Of a DNA stretch of 14,179 nt, positions 1 to 6,990 are shown one piece after another; the stretch's first letter is position 1, and each line of letters begins with the position of its first letter. The notes beneath the pieces are model-generated. The model saw only the letters and a program-made list of their open reading frames with translations, did no database searches and had not been told where the DNA came from. A program made the translations under genes and the position numbers. The DNA comes from Candidatus Fermentibacterales bacterium. GTDB taxonomy: Bacteria; Fermentibacterota; Fermentibacteria; Fermentibacterales; JAFGKQ01. Location of the stretch: positions 1 through 14,179 of the forward strand of contig JAFGKQ010000337.1 in the NCBI GenBank assembly GCA_016928495.1, read 5' to 3'.

Positions 1-712
1 CGAACTCGATCGGAACGGCCAGCGCGAACAGAGCCAGGTTCCGGGATGTCGCGACGATCCTGGCTGGAACCGTGCGCTCCCGCGTCTCGAGGTCGGCGAT
101 CGAGCTCCTCCCCACGGTCACGGTGCCCTCCAGCCCCACTACCCCCTCCGGCGTCAGGCCGAGCAGGTCGTTGGCCTCGGCGAACCCGGCATTGTAGAGG
201 ATGAGGAGATTCTCGCTGAGGACGATGGGCAGGGGTCTGGCCGAGCTGTCCGCGAAGGTGTAGGACCAGTCGTCGGACATGGTGGAGACCAGGGAGTCGC
301 CCAGGAACTCCTCCGTGACTCCCTCGAGGGTGATGTCGGTGTAGTAGCTCTGACCTCCGAGCATGCCCCTGAGGTAGGCCGGAACGTGAGCGTAGACCTG
401 GGGATCTATCCTGGAGACCTGTGGCAGCGCGGCTATGGAGTCCTTCAGAGCCTCCGTTATCTCCAGACCGCCCGTCTCCGTCTGGAAGAAGCCGGCCTGG
501 ATGCCGGGAGGGGTGACCCTCACCTGCTCTGCGGGCAGATCGGAGGCGAGGAAGCGATCCAGGAGCTTCTGAAGCCCGAGGCCCATCGAGAGGAAGAAGA
601 CCAGAAGCAGCGCTGCCGCCAGCAGCATCGCCTGGCTGAAGAGGTAGTCCCGCCAGTGGCCTCTGTTCCAGAGCCGGAGAGCCCGGCGCAGGGAGGAGTA
701 CGGGGACCCCAT
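1..712 (-). CDS. MacB/LolC-type ABC transporter permease (N-terminal part, runs off left edge)
   Basis: About 237 codons of a protein read from an ATG at 712-710 leave the window at base 1 with no in-frame stop. The N-terminus is basic and amphipathic, then one hydrophobic membrane segment covers about residues 26-46 (core AMLLAAALLLVFFLSMGLG). A long soluble stretch follows, containing VRVTPPG, LPQVSRIDPQVY and YTDITLEGV. This matches the MacB-type architecture: one helix, a large extracytoplasmic (MacB_PCD-like) domain, and later three helices, which would lie outside the window. Such permeases pair with a LolD/MacB-type ATPase and act on lipoproteins, peptides or drugs by mechanotransmission rather than as a simple channel. 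The ATG shares one base with the TGA of the upstream ATPase gene (TGATG), so the two are probably translationally coupled. Substrate unknown. The family call is good; a specific gene name would be a guess. Confidence 0.82.
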   Translation of the reverse strand, partial: MGSPYSSLRRALRLWNRGHWRDYLFSQAMLLAAALLLVFFLSMGLGLQKLLDRFLASDLPAEQVRVTPPGIQAGFFQTETGGLEITEALKDSIAALPQVSRIDPQVYAHVPAYLRGMLGGQSYYTDITLEGVTEEFLGDSLVSTMSDDWSYTFADSSARPLPIVLSENLLILYNAGFAEANDLLGLTPEGVVGLEGTVTVGRSSIADLETRERTVPARIVATSRNLALFALAVPIEF

Positions 713-1440
713 CAGTGCGACTCCCTGAGCTTTCCGCCCTGCAGCTCCAGGACCCTGTCCGCCCTGTCGAGCACTCTGGTCGAGTGGACCACGGAGAGCA
801 GAGCGAAGCCCTGCTCTCTTCTGAGGCTGTCCAGCATGTCGAAGAGCATGGTCTCGGTCTGCTCGTCGAGGCTTGCGGTCGGCTCGTCCGCGAGAAGGAC
901 CCTGGGGCGGCCCTGCAGGCCCCTCGCGACCGCGACGCGCTGCCTCTCCCCCCTGGACAGAAGGCTCGAGGGCTGGTCCTGGACGCGTATGCCCATGTAG
1001 AGCAGGGACTGCCTTGCCGATTCGATCCTGGGCTGGTCGTCCAGGCCCGAGAAGACCGCAGGCAGGAGCACGTTCTCGAGGGGAGAGAGGTTCGGCAGCA
1101 GATGGAAGTCCTGGAAAACGAAGCCGATGACCTCGCGACGGATCCTCGAGAGCTCCGGTCGGGAGGCGGCGGCCACATCCACGCCGTCCACGGCGAGACT
1201 GCCGGTGAAGCCCAGGTCGTGGGTGCCGAGTATGCTCAACAGGGTGCTCTTGCCGCAGCCGCTCTTGCCGACTATCGCGACGAACTCGCCCGGGTTGAGA
1301 GCGAAGTCCAGGTCCTTCAGTACGACCAGGTCACCGAAGCTCCTGCCGACACCCTCCGCGATGACGATCGGGACAGGGCCCCGGGCGTCACCCGCAATGT
1401 CATGGCCCCCCGGGGCGCTAGAGCCCGCCACGAAGGGCAA
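712..1440 (-). CDS. ABC transporter ATP-binding protein, LolD/MacB family
   Basis: This is a complete nucleotide-binding domain of up to 242 residues. Visible motifs in order are Walker A GKSGCGKST (58-66), Q-loop FVFQD with Q110, signature LSRGE (161-165), Walker B RVLLADEP (180-187, catalytic E186), D-loop SLD (190-192) and the switch histidine H219. It energises the MacB-type permease encoded directly downstream at the inner face of the membrane. The signature carries Arg in the third position, where most LolD/MacB proteins have LSGGE or LSGGQ. The start is uncertain. The first possible codon is TTG at 1440, immediately after an in-frame TGA, and GTG at 1431 is the next candidate; neither has a good Shine-Dalgarno sequence. 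The reading frame overlaps the end of the lipoprotein gene by about 23 bases, so translation probably depends on ribosomes finishing that gene. The conserved domain begins near residue 25. Confidence 0.9.
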   Translation of the reverse strand: MPFVAGSSAPGGHDIAGDARGPVPIVIAEGVGRSFGDLVVLKDLDFALNPGEFVAIVGKSGCGKSTLLSILGTHDLGFTGSLAVDGVDVAAASRPELSRIRREVIGFVFQDFHLLPNLSPLENVLLPAVFSGLDDQPRIESARQSLLYMGIRVQDQPSSLLSRGERQRVAVARGLQGRPRVLLADEPTASLDEQTETMLFDMLDSLRREQGFALLSVVHSTRVLDRADRVLELQGGKLRESH

Positions 1441-2332
1441 TCATCCGGACGAGGCCCGGCAGGGCCGACTGCAGGGCGTCGTCTTCCAGTTCGATACGGA
1501 GCCTGGTCGTCGTGGCGTCCCCCGCCCTGGCCACGAACACCTCCAGGGCCGGGAACGGTTCGAGGTCGAGCCCGATGACCGCCGCGGCGGGATCCAGCGC
1601 CGCGATCGCGGAGGAGATGCGTCTCCAGGCCGGAACCCACCTGCCGATGGGAGCCACCCTGAGGAAGTCCAGGAGGTTCCGGGGGAGCAGGACGGTCGCC
1701 ATGGGGCGTCGGTCCGGCACGAGCTGTGAGAGCAGCGTGTCGGACGCCAGCGATGCTGATGGATCGAGCTCCAGCCAGCTTCTGAGGGCTACCTCGGGAG
1801 CCCTTCCGATGTAGAGGGCAGTCCAGCCGTCCCTGTCGGCCACGGAGGCCCAGGGGTAGCCATCGAGCAGAAGGTCCGTCCTGTCCCCGGCCTCCCTGAT
1901 TTCCGAGCCGGAGCTGCCGGCCAGAGCCCGCGCCAGTGCCGCCCGGTCGGCTCGTCTTGACAGCACGAGGAACTGAGGGCGGAGCTCGGATATGTCTATC
2001 GCAAGCAGCGTCACTCCGAAAGGTGCGTCACCCAGCTCCTGCACGAGGGCATCCGTGTAGGCGAGAGGCAAGCCCGAGGCCCCGGCCAGATCGACCAGGT
2101 AGTCCGGAGGCATCATCTCGAAGTGCACGTGGAGGAGCGCCGTGGCCGGCACGAGCGCCAGCTCGGGGACGCCACGCCCTCCACAGCCCGTCGCGGCCAG
2201 TGCCAGCAGCAGCGCGAGAGAGACCAGCCCGGGGACGAGAAGCGTGGCGAGTCTGCGACTGGCCCGGCAACGCGAGGAACGGTGCGCCGGATGAGCCGGT
2301 GGGAGCGGTTGTGGCTTGCGGGTCTCGATCAT
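1418..2332 (-). CDS. Predicted lipoprotein of unknown function, first gene of the exporter operon
   Basis: A 304-residue protein with a basic N-region of about 30 residues, a hydrophobic stretch (about 29-48) and a lipobox ending ATGC with the acylated cysteine at residue 50, so it should be a secreted lipoprotein. The mature part opens with PELALVPATALLHVHFE. It later has WTALYIGRAPEVALRSWLE and LASDTLLSQLVPDRRP, a pattern reminiscent of DUF3352-type proteins, but I cannot assign a family firmly. The start is well supported: AGAGGA lies 8 bases before ATG 2332. The N-region before the hydrophobic core is unusually long for a lipoprotein signal. It is first in a minus-strand operon with the ATPase (23-base overlap) and the permease. 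It could be a partner or cargo of that exporter, which is inference from position only. Composition matches its neighbours. Confidence 0.8.
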   Translation of the reverse strand: MIETRKPQPLPPAHPAHRSSRCRASRRLATLLVPGLVSLALLLALAATGCGGRGVPELALVPATALLHVHFEMMPPDYLVDLAGASGLPLAYTDALVQELGDAPFGVTLLAIDISELRPQFLVLSRRADRAALARALAGSSGSEIREAGDRTDLLLDGYPWASVADRDGWTALYIGRAPEVALRSWLELDPSASLASDTLLSQLVPDRRPMATVLLPRNLLDFLRVAPIGRWVPAWRRISSAIAALDPAAAVIGLDLEPFPALEVFVARAGDATTTRLRIELEDDALQSALPGLVRMIALRGGL

Positions 2333-2356
2333 GGTAGTTATCCTCTTTGGCAGAGA

Positions 2357-2385
2357 AGGTTACACAGGGCGCTGGCGCCCGTCAA
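2357..2385 (-). promoter_or_regulatory. Probable promoter of the lipoprotein/ABC exporter operon
   Basis: Read on the minus strand, TTGACG (2385-2380) is followed after 17 bases by TAACCT (2362-2357). The -35 matches 5 of 6 consensus bases and the -10 only 3 of 6. Transcription would start near 2350 and give a leader of about 18 bases carrying AGAGGA before ATG 2332. An inverted repeat fills the spacer. Predicted by eye only. Confidence 0.45.
2367..2380. repeat. Operator-like palindrome inside the promoter spacer
   Basis: GGGCGC-TG-GCGCCC is a perfect 6+2+6 inverted repeat lying between the -35 and -10 of the proposed minus-strand promoter. As DNA it could be a dimeric repressor site. As RNA it could fold only in a transcript starting further upstream, because the predicted start lies downstream of it. 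GC-rich palindromes arise by chance fairly often in such DNA. Confidence 0.4.
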
Positions 2386-2420
2386 TGCGGATGGCCCCTT
2401 GCTCCTTTTCATACCCGCCG

Positions 2421-2442
2421 AGGGCCTTCGCGGGAAGGCCCT
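2421..2442. repeat. 8-bp inverted repeat between the divergent promoters
   Basis: AGGGCCTT and AAGGCCCT are perfect complements separated by CGCGGG. The repeat sits just upstream of the tRNA -35 (2450) and 36 bases upstream of the exporter -35, a position suited to a regulator of one or both promoters. No T-run follows on either strand, so a terminator is unlikely. Confidence 0.4.
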
Positions 2443-2449
2443 TCTCCGC

Positions 2450-2479
2450 TTGACGCCTGCCATGGGCGGGCTGTATTTA
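2450..2479 (+). promoter_or_regulatory. Probable sigma70-type promoter of the tRNA-tuf operon
   Basis: TTGACG (2450-2455) is followed after 18 bases by TATTTA (2474-2479). The next bases, TGCGATTC, give a GC-leaning discriminator such as stringently controlled stable-RNA promoters often have. Transcription would start near 2486, about 15 bases before tRNA-Thr. The -35 is strong (5 of 6) and the -10 weak (3 of 6). Predicted by eye. Confidence 0.55.
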
Positions 2480-2500
2480 TGCGATTCGCATTTGCTATTT

Positions 2501-2576
2501 GCTGGCGTAGCTCAACTGGCAGAGCAGCGGATTTGTAATCCGCAGGTTATGGGTTCAACTCCCTTCGCCAGCTCCA
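2501..2576 (+). tRNA. tRNA-Thr (anticodon UGU)
   Basis: The acceptor arms GCTGGCG and CGCCAGC pair fully. The anticodon stem GCGGA/TCCGC encloses loop TTTGTAA, giving anticodon TGT for ACA codons. The T-loop is TTCAACT, the discriminator is T, and CCA is encoded. The T-stem ATGGG/CCCTT has one T-T mismatch at its second pair (U50-U64). It is first of four tRNAs upstream of tuf and corresponds in position and anticodon to thrU of E. coli. Confidence 0.97.
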
Positions 2577-2603
2577 GGCTACCGTGTGCTGCGTTTGATC
2601 GAC

Positions 2604-2689
2604 GGCGAGGTTCCCGAGCGGTCAAAGGGGGCAGACTGTAAATCTGTTGGTGTACGCCTTCGGTGGTTCGAATCCACCCCTCGCCACCA
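2604..2689 (+). tRNA. tRNA-Tyr (anticodon GUA)
   Basis: The acceptor GGCGAGG pairs with CCTCGCC. The anticodon loop CTGTAAA gives GTA for Tyr codons. The anticodon stem GCAGA/TCTGT ends in a G-U pair. A long variable arm of about 14 bases marks a class II tRNA, as expected for bacterial tRNA-Tyr. The T-arm is GGTGG/TTCGAAT/CCACC, the discriminator is A, and CCA is encoded. Same position as tyrU of E. coli. Confidence 0.97.
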
Positions 2690-2705
2690 GGTGCAGCGCC
2701 GCGGG

Positions 2706-2782
2706 GCGGGAATAGCTCAGCTGGTTAGAGCATCAGCCTTCCAAGCTGAGGGTCGCGGGTTCGAGTCCCGTTTCCCGCTCCA
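2706..2782 (+). tRNA. tRNA-Gly (anticodon UCC)
   Basis: The acceptor GCGGGAA pairs with TTCCCGC. The anticodon stem TCAGC/GCTGA holds loop CTTCCAA, giving TCC for GGA and GGG. The T-arm GCGGG/TTCGAGT/CCCGT, discriminator T and encoded CCA are all present. It lies 16 bases after tRNA-Tyr, in the position of glyT of E. coli. Confidence 0.97.
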
Positions 2783-2823
2783 GGCCGTGTGGGGCCCGAA
2801 AGCGTTGGTCATGGTCTGGCTCT

Positions 2824-2899
2824 GCCCACGTAGCTCAGTTGGTAGAGCACGTCCTTGGTAAGGACGGGGTCACCGGTTCAATCCCGGTCGTGGGCTCCA
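2824..2899 (+). tRNA. tRNA-Thr (anticodon GGU)
   Basis: The acceptor GCCCACG pairs with CGTGGGC. The anticodon stem CGTCC/GGACG encloses TTGGTAA, giving GGT for ACC and ACU. The T-arm ACCGG/TTCAATC/CCGGT, discriminator T and encoded CCA are present. It is the last tRNA before tuf, like thrT of E. coli, and presumably comes from the same precursor. Confidence 0.97.
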
Positions 2900-2987
2900 G
2901 CCAGGGCGGGCACGGATGGCGGGTCCGGATTAGCGGCAACAGGGAAGCAGTGGAAGAAGAAGAGGGATAACAGGAGAAGGAGCAGGG

Positions 2988-4181
<1,194 letters not shown>

Positions 4182-4184
4182 ACC

Positions 4185-4188
4185 GGAG
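4185..4188 (+). promoter_or_regulatory. Shine-Dalgarno supporting the TTG start of rpmG
   Basis: GGAG lies 8 bases before TTG 4197. No ATG or GTG fits the L33 N-terminus, so this site together with the conserved sequence RVIITLAC fixes the start. Confidence 0.7.
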
Positions 4189-4196
4189 AACGAGCA

Positions 4197-4346
4197 TTGC
4201 GAGTCATAATAACGCTTGCCTGTCAGGACTGTAAGCGCCGCAACTACAGCACTACCAAGAACAAGCGTACGCACCCGGACAGGCTGGAGTTCAAGAAGTA
4301 CTGCAGGTTCTGCAGGAAGCATACGCTCCACAAGGAGACCAGGTAG
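4197..4346 (+). CDS. rpmG: 50S ribosomal protein L33
   Basis: A short 49-residue protein reading (M)[16 protein letters not shown] and ending [17 protein letters not shown], the full length and typical ends of bacterial L33. L33 is a small zinc-ribbon protein near the E site of the large subunit. Both CxxC knuckles are present (C9/C12 and C36/C39), so this is the zinc-binding C+ form, whose genes are often replaced or duplicated under zinc limitation. The start codon is TTG with GGAG 8 bases upstream, so simple ORF finders with a length limit miss it. It sits between tuf (15 bases) and tRNA-Trp, the tuf-rpmG-trnW-secE-nusG arrangement common to many bacteria. No sign of truncation. Confidence 0.96.
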   Translation: MRVIITLACQDCKRRNYSTTKNKRTHPDRLEFKKYCRFCRKHTLHKETR

Positions 4347-4397
4347 ACGATCACTCGTCGTCTTCCTGAGCCCCTCGGGGTCTTCACGGGAAGCGGT

Positions 4398-4473
4398 AGG
4401 GCAGTAGCACAACTGGTAGTGCACCGGACTCCAAATCCGGCGGTTGCGGGTTCGAGTCCTGCCTGCCCTGCCA
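4398..4473 (+). tRNA. tRNA-Trp (anticodon CCA)
   Basis: The acceptor AGGGCAG pairs with CTGCCCT. The anticodon stem CCGGA/TCCGG holds CTCCAAA, giving CCA for UGG. The T-arm is GCGGG/TTCGAGT/CCTGC, the discriminator is G as expected for tRNA-Trp, and CCA is encoded. It lies between rpmG and secE, a placement conserved in many bacteria. No extra anticodon change hints at stop-codon reassignment. Confidence 0.97.
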
Positions 4474-4527
4474 GCGTTTCCGCCGGGGCGGGCCCGGGGT
4501 TCTCTCGAGAGGATACGTGCTGGTAGT

Positions 4528-4761
4528 ATGGGCAGTGATTCTGGTAGCAACGGGAACTTCCTGGTCCGCTTCTACAGGACCGCCGTGCAGTTCCTGGGTG
4601 AGGTCAAGGCGGAGCTGCTCAAGGTCGCATGGCCGACGAAGCAGGAGACGGTGGCTTCCACCTGGGTCGTGATAACAGCCGTGGCCATCGTGGCCGTGTG
4701 GATCTTCGCGGCCGACAAGGCTTCCGCGTTGCTGATGTCGCTGCTGCAGAGAGCTTTCTGA
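4528..4761 (+). CDS. secE: Preprotein translocase subunit SecE (short form)
   Basis: SecE is the small essential clamp of the SecYEG protein-export channel. This 77-residue protein is the short form: a Gly/Ser-rich start, an amphipathic surface helix with the family signature EVKAELLKVAWPTKQE (25-40) and a single membrane helix at about 44-62 (VVITAVAIVAVWIF). E. coli SecE has three helices; most other bacteria have one. ATG 4528 is the only reasonable in-frame start, since upstream codons in this frame run through tRNA-Trp. The best Shine-Dalgarno, GAGAGG, is about 15 bases upstream, rather far, and lies within the 10-base palindrome CTCTCGAGAG (4502-4511), so initiation may be weak or structure-sensitive. 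It precedes nusG, as in most bacteria. Confidence 0.95.
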   Translation: MGSDSGSNGNFLVRFYRTAVQFLGEVKAELLKVAWPTKQETVASTWVVITAVAIVAVWIFAADKASALLMSLLQRAF

Positions 4762-4763
4762 GG

Positions 4764-4792
4764 GGCAGGGCAGCAACCCTACGTGCCCTGTC
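4764..4792 (+). promoter_or_regulatory. Stem-loop just after secE
   Basis: GGCAGGGCA (4764-4772) can pair with TGCCCTGTC (4784-4792), giving 9 pairs with one G-U and an 11-base loop. It starts two bases after the secE stop and has no T-run, so an RNA processing, stability or attenuation element is more likely than a terminator. Confidence 0.4.
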
Positions 4793-4811
4793 GCAGGGCT
4801 CCTGCCTTCAG

Positions 4812-4826
4812 GCCCCGGCCCGGGGC
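4812..4826 (+). promoter_or_regulatory. Short GC hairpin in the nusG leader
   Basis: GCCCC (4812-4816) pairs with GGGGC (4822-4826) around a 5-base loop. It is the second stem in the 139-base secE-nusG gap. Short GC stems are common by chance here, so support is weak. Confidence 0.25.
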
Positions 4827-4900
4827 GACAGTGCCGGTCTGTCCCGTCGGCGCAGCCCTCGGGAGAACCTGCCGGAGAGAGCCGGAAAGAAGAAGATCGT

Positions 4901-5755
4901 ATGACCCTGTTGGACGAGCCAGCCAGAACCAGCCCCGAGAAGGACCCGGCAGAGGAGACCTCTCCGGGAGAGACCCCGGAGAAGAAGCCGACCCGCCGTA
5001 AGGCCGTAGCCCGGAAGTCCGGGGCGGCGGTGAAGAAGGTCCGGAAGCCCGCTGCCTCCGGGACCGGAACCGGGAAGACCTCGTCGGCGAAGATGCCCAA
5101 GAAGAAGGCCCAACGGGCAAAGCCGGCGGGGGAAAAGAGCGCGCCTCCTCAGGCCGATGAGCCGAAGCCCGGAACGGGGGCCGACGAGGATGCACCCCCG
5201 GAGGAGGAAGGCCGCCCCGACGAGGGCAGGGGGAAATGGTACGTGGTGCACTCCTTCAGCGGCCACGAGCAGAAGGTCAAGCGATACCTGGAGGCGCAGG
5301 TGTCGGAGAGGTTTCCCGAGAGGGTCATCAAGGTGCTCATCCCCACGGAGCAGATAACGAGCAGCCGTGGTGGCAGGAAGACCGTAAGGGAGAAGAAGCT
5401 TTATCCGGGCTACGTGTTTGCCCGTCTCGACCTCTGCGAGGAGATGGTCATGGAGATCCGGGCGATGTCCAGCGTGAGCGGGTTTCCGCCCATGAACAAG
5501 GGGTTTCCGCAGCCGCTGACCAAGCAGGAGGTCGAGCGGATCCTCGGCCAGGCCGAAGGCCGCGAGGCTCCGAAATCGATCAGGGTGCCCTTCGGGGTCG
5601 GCCAGACCGTCAGAGTGATATCGGGCCCCTTCAACAACTTCTCGGGAGTCGTCGAGTCCATCAACCCCGAGAGGGGCAGGGTCCGAGTGATATTCACGAT
5701 CTTCGGGAGAAAGGCACCGGTCGAGCTGGACTTCTCCCAGGTGAGGATAAACTAG
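4901..5755 (+). CDS. nusG: Transcription elongation/antitermination factor NusG with a long charged N-terminal extension
   Basis: NusG binds RNA polymerase, modulates pausing and Rho termination, and can link polymerase to the ribosome through S10. The conserved part starts at [12 protein letters not shown] (112 on). The NGN domain (about 112-222) includes [21 protein letters not shown] and VSGFP. The KOW domain (about 231-284) includes [19 protein letters not shown]. The protein has 284 residues, against about 180 for E. coli NusG, because residues 1-111 form a low-complexity, presumably disordered tail: acidic (1-29), strongly basic (30-80, 17 Lys/Arg and one Glu), then acidic (81-110, 10 Asp/Glu). 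Codon use in the tail is as G/C-rich at third positions as in the core, so it looks truly coding. ATG 4901 has only a weak purine tract (AAGAAGA) upstream; an in-frame ATG at 5093 would still leave about 47 extra residues. Confidence 0.97.
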   Translation: MTLLDEPARTSPEKDPAEETSPGETPEKKPTRRKAVARKSGAAVKKVRKPAASGTGTGKTSSAKMPKKKAQRAKPAGEKSAPPQADEPKPGTGADEDAPPEEEGRPDEGRGKWYVVHSFSGHEQKVKRYLEAQVSERFPERVIKVLIPTEQITSSRGGRKTVREKKLYPGYVFARLDLCEEMVMEIRAMSSVSGFPPMNKGFPQPLTKQEVERILGQAEGREAPKSIRVPFGVGQTVRVISGPFNNFSGVVESINPERGRVRVIFTIFGRKAPVELDFSQVRIN

Positions 5756-5756
5756 C

Positions 5757-5774
5757 CCCGGCTGCGATGCCGGG
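5757..5774 (+). promoter_or_regulatory. Hairpin directly after nusG
   Basis: CCCGGC and GCCGGG form a perfect 6-bp stem with loop TGCGAT, starting two bases after the nusG stop. It is followed by AAAGAAGG rather than T residues, so it is not a typical intrinsic terminator. It might serve in mRNA processing or protect a 3' end. Confidence 0.4.
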
Positions 5775-5810
5775 AAAGAAGGGATCGTCCCGAAGCGCCA
5801 TCATGGGGAG

Positions 5811-5825
5811 GCGTCTCCGGGACGC
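5811..5825 (+). promoter_or_regulatory. Hairpin in the rplK leader
   Basis: GCGTC (5811-5815) pairs with GACGC (5821-5825) around TCCGG, ending 10 bases before the GAGGAG ribosome site of rplK. L1 represses the L11 operon through an mRNA site near the rplK start in E. coli. This leader is where such a site would lie, but I could not match a specific L1 motif. Confidence 0.3.
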
Positions 5826-5846
5826 AGACCAAGAAGAGGAGCATCC

Positions 5847-6272
5847 ATGGCCAAGAAGATCTTGGGCGTGGTGAAGCTGCAGCTACCCGCTGGACAGGCT
5901 ACTCCCGCACCCCCCGTAGGGCCCGCTCTGGGCCAGTACGGCATCAACCTGCCCGGCTTCTGCAAGGACTTCAACGCCAGGACGCAGGGCAGGGAGGGCC
6001 TGATCATCCCGGCGGTGGTCACCGTCTATGGCGACCGCAGCTTCACTTTCGAGCTGAAGTCCCCGCCCGCGGCGGTCCTCCTGAAGCGAGCCGCGGGGCT
6101 TGCCAAGGCCTCGGCAGAGCCCAACCGGGAGACGGTGGGCACCGTCAGCGCCTCCCAGGTGAGGGAGATAGCCGAGCTGAAGATGGCCGATCTCAATGCC
6201 GACACTCTCGAGTCCGCCATGAGCATGGTCAGGGGCACGGCGAGGAGCATGGGCATAGAGGTGGTGGACTGA
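5847..6272 (+). CDS. rplK: 50S ribosomal protein L11
   Basis: L11 forms the base of the L7/L12 stalk on 23S rRNA with L10 and takes part in GTPase-factor binding and RelA activation. The protein has 141 residues, the family length. The N-terminal domain has the proline-rich [16 protein letters not shown] segment (P22/P23 are at the thiostrepton-contact region). The C-terminal rRNA-binding domain carries [16 protein letters not shown] and ends [13 protein letters not shown]. The start is firm: GAGGAG at 5836-5841, five bases before ATG. rplA starts after a 1-base gap (TGACATG), so L11 and L1 are almost certainly co-translated, as in most bacteria. No unusual residue seen. Confidence 0.99.
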   Translation: MAKKILGVVKLQLPAGQATPAPPVGPALGQYGINLPGFCKDFNARTQGREGLIIPAVVTVYGDRSFTFELKSPPAAVLLKRAAGLAKASAEPNRETVGTVSASQVREIAELKMADLNADTLESAMSMVRGTARSMGIEVVD

Positions 6273-6273
6273 C

Positions 6274-6978
6274 ATGGCAGGCCAGGGCAAGAGATACAGG
6301 GCTTCTCTCGATGCTTTCGACAGGCAGACGGAGTATCCCCTTGGCGAGAGCATGTCCATAGTGAAGGGCCTCGCAACGGCGAAGTTCGACGAGACCGTGG
6401 AAATGGCCGTCTACCTCAGCGTGGATCCCAAGCACTCAGATCAGGTCGTCCGGGGCACCTGCATGCTGCCCCACGGCACCGGCAAGAAAGTCAGGGTGCT
6501 GGTCTTCGCCAGGGGTGACCAGGCGGAGGCCGCGAGCGAAGCCGGTGCCGATTTCGTCGGCGACGAGGATCTGGCTGCGAAGATAGAGGGCGGCTGGCTG
6601 GATTTCGACGTTGTCATAGCCACTCCCGACATGATGAAGGTCGTCGGGAAGCTCGGAAGGGTGCTCGGCCCCAGAGGCCTGATGCCGAACCCCAAGACCG
6701 GCACTGTCACCGACGGCGTCGGCAAAGCCGTCGAGGACTCCAAGGGCGGCAAGATATCCTTCAGGACCGACAAGACGGGCAACCTCCACGTGCCGATCGG
6801 CAAGGCCAGCTTCGAGGCCACACAGCTGGAAGAGAACGCGATGGCCTTCCTGACCAGGGTGCAGCAGCTCAAGCCCAGCGGGGCGAAGGGCCGTTACATA
6901 GAAGCCGTGACGGTCTGCACGACCATGAGCCCGGGGGTCAGAGTGGATGCTGCCGATGTCAGGGCCAGGCTTCGATAG
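6274..6978 (+). CDS. rplA: 50S ribosomal protein L1
   Basis: L1 forms the mobile stalk beside the E site, helps release deacylated tRNA, and in many bacteria represses translation of its own operon. The protein has 234 residues, like E. coli L1. The L1 signature [19 protein letters not shown] runs from residue 128 to 146. Other family stretches are [21 protein letters not shown] near 38-57 and a C-terminal [21 protein letters not shown]. The start ATG follows the rplK stop by one base, with GAGGTGG upstream inside rplK. The stop TAG (6976-6978) overlaps the ribosome site of rplJ, leaving only 12 bases to the next gene. Confidence 0.99.
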   Translation: MAGQGKRYRASLDAFDRQTEYPLGESMSIVKGLATAKFDETVEMAVYLSVDPKHSDQVVRGTCMLPHGTGKKVRVLVFARGDQAEAASEAGADFVGDEDLAAKIEGGWLDFDVVIATPDMMKVVGKLGRVLGPRGLMPNPKTGTVTDGVGKAVEDSKGGKISFRTDKTGNLHVPIGKASFEATQLEENAMAFLTRVQQLKPSGAKGRYIEAVTVCTTMSPGVRVDAADVRARLR

Positions 6979-6982
6979 GGAG
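6977..6982 (+). promoter_or_regulatory. Shine-Dalgarno of rplJ overlapping the rplA stop
   Basis: AGGGAG begins within the TAG of rplA and lies 8 bases before ATG 6991, or 5 before GTG 6988. It leaves no room for a separate rplJ leader, so L10 is probably translated by coupling to L1. Confidence 0.65.
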
Positions 6983-6990
6983 ATGGAGTG

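Noticed and set aside
715-1578. 287-codon plus-strand open frame over the ABC ATPase
   Set aside because: Opposite strand carries a complete set of ABC motifs; this frame has none of any kind.
2501-2899. tRNA cluster as an integration site for a mobile element
   Set aside because: No integrase, no duplicated tRNA 3' end and no change of composition was found around the cluster.
4346-4380. Possible terminator after rpmG (GACGA/TCGTC hairpin and CCCCTCGGGG)
   Set aside because: The stems are short, the second has a loop too small without opening pairs, and no T-run follows; tRNA-Trp begins within 20 bases.
4398-4473. tRNA-Trp as a sign of genetic-code change or suppressor activity
   Set aside because: The anticodon is plain CCA and all plus-strand genes end at ordinary TAG or TGA codons without in-frame readthrough.
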